DNA from: Candidatus Faeciplasma pullistercoris
Lineage (GTDB): Bacteria; Bacillota; Clostridia; Oscillospirales; Ruminococcaceae
Reading direction: 5' to 3'
Assembly: GCA_018715525.1 (NCBI GenBank)
Contig: DVLL01000014.1
Location: 1-46,787, forward strand
DNA: 46,787 nucleotides
Part shown: positions 39,616-46,787 of the stretch, piece after piece
Numbering within the stretch: position 1 is the first letter of the stretch
How the letters are laid out: every line of letters starts with the position of its first letter
Made by a program: the position numbers and the translations under genes
Notes under the pieces: generated by a model
The model's database searches: none
Seen by the model: only the letters and a program-made list of their open reading frames with translations
What the model was told of the DNA's origin: nothing

Positions 39616-40778
39616 TGAATATATTTGAGCTTGACAGGAGCTATATAGCGAATACATACGCGAGATTTCCCATCAATATAGTCAAGGGAAAGGGCTCGCT
39701 CGTCTGGGACTGCGACGGCAAGGAGTATATAGATCTCGGCAGCGGGATAGCAGTTAACAGCTTTGGTTTATGCGACGAAGAGTGGATTGCAGCCGTGACC
39801 GAGCAGCTTGGAAAATTCCAGCATACCTCTAACCTATACTACTCGGAGCCCTGTGCCAAGCTTGCTCAGATGCTATGTGAAAGAACAGGTCTTAAGAAGG
39901 TATTCTTTTCTAATTCAGGAGCGGAGGCAAACGAGTCTGCCATAAAAGCTGCCAGAAAATACGCGGCTGACAAAAACGGCAGCGACTGCTATACCATTAT
40001 CACATTAAAGAACAGCTTTCACGGCAGAACCGTCACAACGCTTGCAGCGACAGGTCAGGACAGCTTCCATCAGTACTTCCAGCCGCTGACTCACGGGTTT
40101 GTCCACTGCGAAGCGACCGTGGATGATTTGCGCAAAACGGTAAACGAAAATAAGGGAAAAATCGCCGCCATCATGTTTGAGATAGTAAGGGGAGAGGGCG
40201 GAGTACTCCCGCTTGAAAAGAGCTTTGTCGACGAGATGGTAAAGATATCTCGTGAGGAGGATATCATTCTCATAGCCGATGAGGTTCAGGTTGGAAACGG
40301 CAGAAGCGGAAAGCTTTACGGCTATATGAATTACGGATTTACCCCTGATGTTGTAACTACCGCTAAAGGTATAGGCGGCGGACTTCCGATAGGAATCACG
40401 ATGCTCGGCGAGAAGCTGAAGGACGTGTTTACGCCGGGTCTCAACGGCTCAACATTTGGCGGAAATCCGATTTGCTGTGCAGGAGCTATTAGCATACTGC
40501 AAAGAATTGACGACAAGCTTCTTGAGGAGGTTTCTAAAAAGTCCCGTTACATCTTTTCAGAGCTTGAGGGCGCGAACGGCGTTGAGAGCGTAACCGGAAT
40601 GGGGCTTATGGTTGGAGTCAGGACGGTAAAGGATGCAAAGGCTGTTGTCAGCGAGTGCATAGCTAACGGTGTGCTGGTATTGACAGCAAAGGACAAGATA
40701 AGGCTGCTTCCGGCGCTTAATATTCCTTTTGATCTTCTTGAAAAGGCGATCTCTATCCTAAAAAAAGCTTGTGTATAA
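39615..40778 (+). CDS. argD: acetylornithine aminotransferase
   Basis: A 387-residue class III PLP aminotransferase: FFSNSGAEANESAIKAAR, SFHGRT, IADEVQVGNGRSG (Asp for the PLP ring nitrogen), VTTAKGIGGGLPIG (Schiff-base Lys), NGSTFGGNPICCAG. It transaminates N-acetylglutamate semialdehyde. DEVQVGNGRSG deviates from the usual DEVQTGIGRTG. The operon ends here; argF and argGH are not in the window. Confidence 0.95.
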   Translation: MNIFELDRSYIANTYARFPINIVKGKGSLVWDCDGKEYIDLGSGIAVNSFGLCDEEWIAAVTEQLGKFQHTSNLYYSEPCAKLAQMLCERTGLKKVFFSNSGAEANESAIKAARKYAADKNGSDCYTIITLKNSFHGRTVTTLAATGQDSFHQYFQPLTHGFVHCEATVDDLRKTVNENKGKIAAIMFEIVRGEGGVLPLEKSFVDEMVKISREEDIILIADEVQVGNGRSGKLYGYMNYGFTPDVVTTAKGIGGGLPIGITMLGEKLKDVFTPGLNGSTFGGNPICCAGAISILQRIDDKLLEEVSKKSRYIFSELEGANGVESVTGMGLMVGVRTVKDAKAVVSECIANGVLVLTAKDKIRLLPALNIPFDLLEKAISILKKACV

Positions 40779-40788
40779 GGAAAATGAT

Positions 40789-40829
40789 ATATCCCGATTT
40801 GCATTTTGGCAGATCGGGATATTTGTTTA
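40789..40829 (+). terminator. terminator of the arg operon
   Basis: ATATCCCGAT (40789-40798) pairs with ATCGGGATAT (40813-40822), then TTGTTTAT. Confidence 0.85.
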
Positions 40830-40919
40830 TTAGCCGTAAAAATTTTTCATGAGTTTTCTGCGTCAGCTAATTGCTTTGTGTTTGTCTTAGAGAATTTTAC
40901 AATGATTTTATAGTAATAG

Positions 40920-40948
40920 TTGAAACTTTTCGCAATAAGGTGTATACT
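40920..40948 (+). promoter_or_regulatory. promoter of the transglutaminase-like gene
   Basis: TTGAAA (40920-40925), 17-nt spacer, TATACT (40943-40948), 64 nt before the GTG start. Confidence 0.7.
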
Positions 40949-41012
40949 CAATTCATACCTGCTCGCAGAAATAACGCGTTATCAATTCTTGGTACTAATC
41001 AGGGGGCATATT

Positions 41013-42521
41013 GTGATAAACATTATACATAAGTTTGGCTCATATATAAGTTACACATGCCACAAATTTCTAAGGATAAGAATGACGCTGCTGCTTTTCG
41101 CGGCAGCTTCAACGATGTTTGCGGCAGGGTGCGTTGCCAACCTTGATTTGGACAGGGAAGCCTCAAATATAACCACTCCAAGGTACATGCCGTCAGAGTC
41201 GGAAACTACGGCAACAAGCTCATTAGACAGCTCGGAAAGTACTTCAGAATACATAGATGGATTGGCAACGGAGCCTGTGGTTACTACAGTAACTGCTACG
41301 GAAGTATCAAGCACAACCGCGACTGAAACCTCGGTAGTTACCGAAACCGAGCCAAAAAGAACATCGGCAACAACAGTGACGGCGGCAACGACGGTAACCA
41401 CGACGCCGGCGACAACAGTTACCACGACCGAGAAAACGACAGTCGCCGCAACATCTGCTACTACTAAAGCATCTAAAGATGAAAATGCGTCAGGACTTGA
41501 TGTACACCTTGCCGACGATGATGATTATTACTTCCGCAACGCACTTACCGGTGATTATGCTAAAATATACGATGGTATCTACAATGGTTTGTTTAACAGA
41601 GCGGATGTTTTTACTGTCAAGTATGTAGATTATGATACGCTATATGATATATTTTCCATGGTAACGCACGATCACCCGGAGATTTTCTGGACAGACGGAG
41701 GGTATACATATACATATGATTATATCAACTGCGAAATTTCTCCAACATACAGCTTTTCAAAAAGTGATATTTTGAAAATTCAGGAACAAATTGACGAAAA
41801 TATCAGCGAAATTTTACAAGAGTTGTACCAAATGGACTCCGAGTATGAGATCGCCAAAGCGGTATATGAGCATTTAATCGATACAGTGGAATATGTTTGG
41901 GACAGTCCGAATAATCAGAATATAATCAGCTCCCTGGTCAATGGCGAAAGCGTGTGCTCAGGGTACGCCAAGGCTGCTCAGTACCTGATGCAGCTTTGCG
42001 GATTGCAGGTTATTAGAGTTGATGGGAATGTCATAGATAGCGGATCACATACATGGCTGATTGTAAGAATAGACGGTAAATATTATCAGTATGATGTGAC
42101 ATTTGGTGACAGAGTCTTTTCCGATCCATCAAGTAATCCTGATCAGCTTGACTATGATTACAGCTACCTTTGTACTACCGACGAAATAATGCTTCGCGAC
42201 AGAGATGTTGATAAAACTTTTGTCAAGCTTCCGGAGTGCAATTCAAACGACTATAATTATTATGTTCTGAACGACTCGTACTATGAGGAAGGCGAGAGCA
42301 ATGTGGAAGCCGACATGGCGGATAGTATATCACACGGTGAAAGAGTTTGGTCTGCTCAATTTGAGAGCGAAAGCGATTATCTTACTGTAAAGGCAAAAGT
42401 TGAGAATGGTCTATACCATGATACGCTGATTAAGAATTATACGTTTAAGCCAGACACAATGGTTGTCACCTGGTATACTTGCGATGATTACACCTATTCA
42501 ATTACATGCTGGCGTGAATAG
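41013..42521 (+). CDS. transglutaminase-like lipoprotein
   Basis: A 502-residue exported protein starting at GTG 41013, with AGGGGG 7 nt upstream. A basic n-region leads to TLLLFAAASTMFAAGC, a lipobox with the lipidated Cys40. Residues about 60-160 are a Thr/Ser/Glu-rich linker with many TT and TV repeats, probably spanning the wall. The domain at 290-380 is a transglutaminase core with the triad Cys315 in GESVCSGYAKA, His346 in SGSHTWLIV and Asp361 in YQYDVTFGD. Such proteins may act as cysteine proteases or cross-linkers on the cell surface. Own promoter and terminator. Confidence 0.88.
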   Translation: MINIIHKFGSYISYTCHKFLRIRMTLLLFAAASTMFAAGCVANLDLDREASNITTPRYMPSESETTATSSLDSSESTSEYIDGLATEPVVTTVTATEVSSTTATETSVVTETEPKRTSATTVTAATTVTTTPATTVTTTEKTTVAATSATTKASKDENASGLDVHLADDDDYYFRNALTGDYAKIYDGIYNGLFNRADVFTVKYVDYDTLYDIFSMVTHDHPEIFWTDGGYTYTYDYINCEISPTYSFSKSDILKIQEQIDENISEILQELYQMDSEYEIAKAVYEHLIDTVEYVWDSPNNQNIISSLVNGESVCSGYAKAAQYLMQLCGLQVIRVDGNVIDSGSHTWLIVRIDGKYYQYDVTFGDRVFSDPSSNPDQLDYDYSYLCTTDEIMLRDRDVDKTFVKLPECNSNDYNYYVLNDSYYEEGESNVEADMADSISHGERVWSAQFESESDYLTVKAKVENGLYHDTLIKNYTFKPDTMVVTWYTCDDYTYSITCWRE

Positions 42522-42528
42522 ACTATGG

Positions 42529-42577
42529 CGCGCCTCACAAAAAAGCTGTCAGGCTTTCTTGTAAGGCGCGTAATTTT
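42529..42577 (+). terminator. terminator of the transglutaminase-like gene
   Basis: CGCGCCT (42529-42535) pairs with AGGCGCG (42564-42570) with further inner pairing, followed by TAATTTT. Confidence 0.75.
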
Positions 42578-42605
42578 GTGCGGTCATATTCGGCGGCTGA
42601 TTCAA

Positions 42606-43717
42606 TTAAGTTAAACGCTCGTAAATAGCTACATCAGCCGCAGCCTCTTTAGCCATCTTTTTCAGCTCACTGTCGCTTATATCCTCCGTCCGGTACCGGA
42701 TGGCGTTTCGAGCGTCCATTATCGTGCTGATGATGTCAATAGGCCTGCACCGCCAAGCAACATAGCAGTTTTCGGTGGATTCAAGGGTCGGATATATTTC
42801 ATCCTCCAAAACGATCTCGGGAATATCTCCGTTATAGGCGTCAAAAAGATATTCCAAAAAACGTATGGCGTTTTCCGAATTTTGTGAATTTGGGTTAAGC
42901 AAATACACGTTGGAATCAAGAATTGTAATATCGTCTCCGAAGGGAATGTCATCTCTGTTGCCGCCCGGATTGTCATAAATATATTTGAACCACTTGTACA
43001 GCCCATTGCCGTCCGGGTCTGAATATCTCTTTTCGGCAAAGTCAATGATTTTAGCGTAGTAAATATCCTCGGAAGTAATCAGCGAATAGCTGAAGACACT
43101 GCCGTCTTCCGGATTGATCTCCTCTGTCCACCAGTTATAAATACCTGCCGGAACTCCGAAATATTAGCCGTCATAGCTTACCATCAAATCAGCGGCTAAG
43201 TTGCCGGAGATTCTTGAATTAAGGCTTTCGATTCCTTTCAGGTCTACAAACGCATCCGAGTCGACATAGTGGTGGAAGTCCGAACCGGTATTGTAAATGT
43301 CAAAGTCATTATTACCCGCCAAAAACATAAAAACAAGCTGGTCATATTCGGTATAGGCGTTTTTGACAAGATGCCGGTCTCTTTTTCGAAGCCGTAAACT
43401 ACTTCCTGAACGGTAACATTACCCAAAATTGTTATGATTTTCGGAGGGTTAAGATAGTCATAAACGCGGCATTTGTTGTCGGCGCTCGAAATGGCGGAAA
43501 CAATATTTTCGTAAACACTGACGAAAAATCTTGTTTCATTGGAAACCTCAAGGTAACAGCGGTTGAGGACAATACTGTCAGTGCTGTCAAGGGAATATTC
43601 GGTGACACTGCAGGGTGAATCACCGTCATTGCTTACGCCGACGTATACAACAGCCGTATCGGTCTTCGGGCATTAAGCCACAGCAGGATTGCAAGTACGG
43701 TCGGGAGAACTTTTCAT
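42606..43717 (-). pseudogene. decayed extracellular solute-binding protein gene
   Basis: A ribosome site (AAAAGGAG) and ATG at 43717 begin a signal-peptide-like frame that is broken almost at once. Read with two early frameshifts it gives VLPTVLAILLWLNA, then DTAVVYVGVSNDGDSP. After another shift near 43350 it continues FMFLAGNNDFDIYNTGSDFH, then DSDAFVDLKGIESL, which resembles ABC-transporter solute-binding lipoproteins. A TAA at 43164-43166 interrupts DLMVSYDG and YFGVPAGIYNWW; the last intact piece ends at 42606. At least three frameshifts and one nonsense codon, so it cannot make a functional product. No transporter genes lie nearby. Confidence 0.8.
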
Positions 43718-44151
43718 AAGAACATCTCCTTTTCACAGTGATTTCCGTATTCAAATAGGGGAATGCTGCATCAGATAGGGGATTGCCGCATGTCTGTGAC
43801 GTGCCGGGCGCGAGAAGCAATCTATTCAAAATAAATCATTGTCTGAAATGTCGGCACGTCCACCAGTGGTTCTTTTTATGAAATTTACGACAAAATAACA
43901 TATACATATAATTCTATCCACCTATTTATATGGCAATGGACAAATCACTTTTAACAGCCATGATGTAAAATAAATTTCTGTTAACGAGTATATTGCCATA
44001 AATTACAATAAAAGTGTAGCATATATTTTACTATTTTGTCAACAACATTTATTCAACTTTCTCAATATAATTTTAAAATGTTAACTATACTGCCGGAACG
44101 GCTGATATGGCGCCCGCCATTGTCTATGGGCTTCAAATATTAACCACCATG
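43718..44151. other. AT-rich intergenic stretch
   Basis: No gene is visible. The only feature I can support is a minus-strand promoter at 44013-44042 (listed separately) reading into the pseudogene. The rest is low-complexity AT-rich sequence. Confidence 0.6.
44013..44042 (-). promoter_or_regulatory. promoter reading toward the pseudogene
   Basis: On the minus strand, TTGACA (44042-44037), an 18-nt spacer and TACACT (44018-44013). A leader of about 290 nt would precede the pseudogene start. Confidence 0.55.
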
Positions 44152-44811
44152 TCACTCTAAAGGATCTTCAACACTGATTAAGCCTTCTGTATCTTCCTCT
44201 ACAAGAATTTCGCCTTCATCGTCATAATACTGGTAGTCCTCCGGAATGAGTGGAGCGGGATTCCCTGGATCGTCATCCAATACAAACAAGCTGAACACCG
44301 AAACGCTTTGTTCTCCGGAATGCTCAAGCAACTCGTGAGAGTAAGCAAACGATATGAATACCCTCTGGCCGACGAGAAGTTCTTCCTTATTGAAATCGGC
44401 ATAATTGCATTTCAAATATGTATCATCAGATACGGTAAACGAGTAATTATTACGGTGATTGATATCCATGTCTTCGTCGGCGGAAAGTAAAACTCTTATG
44501 TTGCCGTCTGCCGTTTTTTCAAGCGACAAAATTTTACCGTAAAGGAATTCAACCTCTTCATGCGCGGCGATTACTGTTTCAAGCTTTGCATCATACCATT
44601 TTTTGAAGTTATCCTCACCTGGCAACGGGTAGCCGAATTCGTCGCAAAATATTTCCGATTTTTCATCTGTGAATGTATCAGCGCCGTCAGTACTTGTCAC
44701 GGCATTGCCTGACGTTTTATCAGCACCTACACTTACACTGCCTCTGCCTATTGCTATACCGATAGCGGCTGACAGTATGCACAGTGCGGCTATTAAAATA
44801 ACTTTTTTCAT
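44152..44811 (-). CDS. secreted or anchored protein of unknown function
   Basis: A 219-residue protein starting MKKVILIAALCILSAAIG, chosen because AGGAGG lies 4 nt before this ATG, not the in-frame ATG at 44838. One N-terminal hydrophobic segment (3-22) serves as signal or anchor. The remainder is acidic, with a beta-rich central part (VEFLYGKILSLEKTADGNIRV to VGQRVFISFAY) and a very acidic C-terminal end. No family is recognised. It starts 23 nt after the protease gene, so the two probably share a transcript and may be functionally linked, for example as regulator, substrate or partner of the protease. Confidence 0.75.
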   Translation of the reverse strand: MKKVILIAALCILSAAIGIAIGRGSVSVGADKTSGNAVTSTDGADTFTDEKSEIFCDEFGYPLPGEDNFKKWYDAKLETVIAAHEEVEFLYGKILSLEKTADGNIRVLLSADEDMDINHRNNYSFTVSDDTYLKCNYADFNKEELLVGQRVFISFAYSHELLEHSGEQSVSVFSLFVLDDDPGNPAPLIPEDYQYYDDEGEILVEEDTEGLISVEDPLE

Positions 44812-44834
44812 AATTCCTCCTAAAGTAAAGTTAT

Positions 44835-45677
44835 TCATCTAATGCTATCATACATTGTTTTTAACGAAGCATCAATTCTTCTTCCGCTATTGTACGCGGT
44901 TGAGCCGACACCTGAAGTATGAATACCTATCACCTTATATTTGCCGTTAGAGTCCACATAATACATTGGAGAACCGCTTTGACCGCCGGAGGTATCTACA
45001 TTGTGATATACTTTTGTAGATGTGATAGTTTGCGTCATTCCGTTTCCTGTATACAATATCTTTCCGGAGGGATAACCGGTAATGATTATAGATTTGTTTG
45101 ATATTTGTGTGTCAGAAAGACTTTCTAGTTCAAAATACGTTGTGATTCCTTGCAAGTCGCTTATTTGATCATCATCCAAAATTATATAGCCATAGTCATA
45201 CGCGGAACTACGTGAATTATTAATGTAATGCATATATCCAAATTCGGTATCACTATCTTCCACAACGTTTAAAGTAGCCGCATAACAAGTAGAAACATTG
45301 TTTTCATTGTAATATAGCCCAAAATATATATTGATTTTTTCAACTTTTCCGTATGGATGCACATAACTCCCGTTTTCTGTCTTTGTGCATACAAAATTAT
45401 GTGCTGCAGTTACAATACAATTATCTGATATCAAAAATCCTGTACCAGCCTGCGTTGAACACCCGCAATCTAAATACACATACATTTTACAAATAGCATT
45501 ATAAGGTGCAATTCTGGTGTTTGAAACTTGTGTCCTTGTGTCAGGATCAATTATTGACGCCGGGGCAATGCCGTAATCTTCTTCGATGACTACAATTGTA
45601 GGTTCAGTGGCAACGCAAGTTAAAGTAAGCATGATAGCAGTCATAATGGTAAAAATAAATGCAAATATCTTTTTCAT
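44835..45677 (-). CDS. secreted trypsin-like (V8/glutamyl endopeptidase-type) serine protease
   Basis: A 280-residue protein. The ATG at 45677 has AAAGGAG upstream and starts a signal peptide (MKKIFAFIFTIMTAIMLTLT, then CVATEP); the longer in-frame start at 45812 is less likely. After a pro-like segment the catalytic triad is His93 in VTAAHNF, Asp161 in SSAYDYGYIIL and Ser234 in DTSGGQSGSPMYY. The GGQSGSP form and the placement match the S1B (V8/Glu-specific) group rather than trypsin. A Cys-x-Cys (71, 73) is unusual for this group. It should act outside the cell. Confidence 0.88.
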   Translation of the reverse strand: MKKIFAFIFTIMTAIMLTLTCVATEPTIVVIEEDYGIAPASIIDPDTRTQVSNTRIAPYNAICKMYVYLDCGCSTQAGTGFLISDNCIVTAAHNFVCTKTENGSYVHPYGKVEKINIYFGLYYNENNVSTCYAATLNVVEDSDTEFGYMHYINNSRSSAYDYGYIILDDDQISDLQGITTYFELESLSDTQISNKSIIITGYPSGKILYTGNGMTQTITSTKVYHNVDTSGGQSGSPMYYVDSNGKYKVIGIHTSGVGSTAYNSGRRIDASLKTMYDSIR

Positions 45678-45994
45678 CTTAATTTCTCCTTTAAAATAAA
45701 ATTTAACTATTTTCCAATTAAGAAAGTGTTGGCGTGAACGATGATGAAGCACTTCGCCATTTGATAAAAATTGCCGCAATTCTGCGCAAAACAGCGCTTT
45801 TATTTTTTTCAATTCATATTCAACTCTCCTACTTTTTGATTTACTTCGAGCTGTTTGAACAAGGTGACGCCGAGAAGATTTTCCGTGTGCGCCGCGCTTG
45901 AAGCTGCGCTTCCGTTCAAAAATTTTAAAGGCGTGCTCTTCTTAGCGGAGCTTGTTTACATATTAAGGACAAGACTATGCATACTCTCACCGCC
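45678..45994. other. intergenic stretch without clear gene
   Basis: The minus strand stays open from the protease start back to about 45812 (ALFCAELRQFLSNGEVLHH), which could be a remnant of another coding region, but no ribosome site or recognisable domain supports a gene. A plus-strand frame at 45855-46040 is also open and equally unsupported. Confidence 0.5.
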
Positions 45995-46618
45995 TTACTC
46001 GTTTGGAACTATTAGCTCGTTTTCCGGAATGCTTATGTAGTTCCTTACCGAAGACCCGTCGTCTGAGATTTCGATATAGCTGAAAATGTAATTGCCGTAC
46101 TCGCTGCCCTCGTCCCTGATGTAATCTTTTAATTCAAGATCGTTTATTTCATAATCAGTCAGCCCATCAGGGAATTTGATATCGAACACCTCGCCCGTAC
46201 TGAGGTTGTACGCCTTTTTCGATGTGAATTGAATAAAAACGCCGTTTACTATCTTGGCACTCATCTTATCGATCTTTTCTCCGGGGAAGGAGGTCTCGTT
46301 GCCGTTATAATCTATTGCGTACATTCCCGTGTCGTCGCTGTACACAAAGTATCCGTCTCTGGCGAACATATTTGATCTTGCATCAAATTTTTCCGGTATG
46401 TCCGAGGGAAGAACCTCGCCGGTGTCGATGCCGAGAGAATAAACCTCGCATACAATATGCTCAGTTTCCCATGCAAATTTCTCTTCAAATGAATTATTCA
46501 ATTCCTCAGCAGATAAATTCAGGTAAGGATTTTCTTGGTCCAAGTATGTATGATATAAAAGCAAAAACTTTTCCTTGTCGCTTGGCTCATCTATGAGGGT
46601 AAGGTATATACTGAGCAT
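45995..46618 (-). CDS. chimeric or decayed ORF: sigma-factor-like N-terminus on an unrelated tail
   Basis: A 207-residue frame. The first 27 residues, MLSIYLTLIDEPSDKEKF then LLLYHTYLD, resemble the N-terminus of ECF-type sigma factors of ruminococci (family resemblance from memory). At about residue 28 it switches to ENPYLNLSAEELNN and an acidic, beta-rich sequence (DGYFVYSDDTGMYAIDYNGN, FTSKKAYNLSTGE) that shows no sigma regions 2 or 4. No good ribosome site precedes the ATG. Probably a fusion created by deletion, or a decayed gene. The MITE-like element lies 22 nt upstream. Confidence 0.45.
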   Translation of the reverse strand: MLSIYLTLIDEPSDKEKFLLLYHTYLDQENPYLNLSAEELNNSFEEKFAWETEHIVCEVYSLGIDTGEVLPSDIPEKFDARSNMFARDGYFVYSDDTGMYAIDYNGNETSFPGEKIDKMSAKIVNGVFIQFTSKKAYNLSTGEVFDIKFPDGLTDYEINDLELKDYIRDEGSEYGNYIFSYIEISDDGSSVRNYISIPENELIVPNE

Positions 46619-46640
46619 TTACCATTTACACACATCCTTA

Positions 46641-46787
46641 TGACAAAATGTAGTATTACGGGATAATTATATATTTATTTAAAGCAAAATGTCAATAGGT
46701 GGGGCAGTGAGACAAAAAATGCATACTGAGAAAAATATCACAATTTATAAAAAATATATAATTATCCAGTAATACTACATTTTGTCA
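46641..46787. mobile_element. MITE-like element with 36-bp terminal inverted repeats
   Basis: The left arm (46641-46676) begins TGACAAAATGTAGTATTAC and continues GGGATAATTATATATTT-like; the right arm (46752-46787) is its reverse complement with one mismatch in 36 (46660). The 75 nt between arms carry no ORF. About 147 bp with long inverted ends and no coding capacity is MITE architecture. The right arm ends at the last base of the window, so target duplication cannot be seen. Confidence 0.75.

Noticed and set aside
45855-46040. A 61-codon plus-strand ORF (MNKVTPRRFSV start)
   Set aside because: It has no ribosome site, overlaps the end of the minus-strand ORF, and reads like translated non-coding sequence.

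Overview
The window looks like a gut-type Clostridia genome in the Oscillospiraceae/Ruminococcus range. The grounds are consensus sigma-A promoters, GGAGG-type ribosome sites, the flavin enoyl reductase FabK inside an acp-fab-acc operon, and a Cthe_2159-type cell-surface protein. This placement is inference from gene content; no rRNA is present.

Layout. (1) Positions 1-8836 hold an integrative mobilizable element. A leftward operon carries a DUF6076 zinc-finger protein, a putative PD-(D/E)XK-type protein and a sigma-factor-like gene cut by the window edge. Rightward come a CHC2-type primase and a D5/P4-type primase-helicase, an oriT made of a chain of hairpins, a MOBV-type relaxase, a small protein, a helix-turn-helix protein whose promoter sits between perfect inverted arms, and a large serine recombinase broken by an in-frame amber codon. 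(2) Positions 8860-11243 are accessory: two GNAT acetyltransferases, one behind a possible leader-peptide attenuator, and an unusual protein joining a deoxyribosyltransferase-like domain to an ASCH domain. (3) tRNA-His (11322-11399) opens chromosomal-looking sequence: a Cthe_2159-family surface protein, trpS, a 53-residue membrane protein, ychF and, on the minus strand, gap.

(4) Positions 17401-24814 form a thiol, sulfur and oxygen stress island: trxA, rhodanese, coenzyme A disulfide reductase, a CRP/FNR regulator, a NifX-like protein with a Cys/His-rich tail, two rubredoxin-module proteins (one fused to a ferredoxin), superoxide reductase, and a DUF6132-CcdA-TlpA thiol relay. Two promoters in the island share an almost identical TTATGTGATT-N3-TCACAGAA box at the class II activator position. 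The regulator's recognition helix has the Arg-Glu-x3-Arg pattern by which E. coli CRP reads TGTGA, so a local regulon is predicted. (5) Positions 25005-34517 are one tight fatty-acid operon, acpP-fabK-fabD-fabG-fabF-accB-fabZ-accC-accD-accA followed by an acyl-CoA synthetase. No fabH or fabT lies at its head. (6) A PAS-PAS-winged-helix regulator (34639-36312) separates it from argC-argJ-argB-argD, whose promoter carries a perfect ARG box over the -35.

(7) Positions 40920-46787 are cell-surface and decaying sequence: a transglutaminase-like lipoprotein with a Thr-rich linker, a frameshifted solute-binding-protein pseudogene, a secreted protein paired with a V8-like serine protease, an ORF that seems to graft a sigma-factor N-terminus onto an unrelated tail, and a MITE-like element with 36-bp terminal inverted repeats that ends exactly at the window edge.
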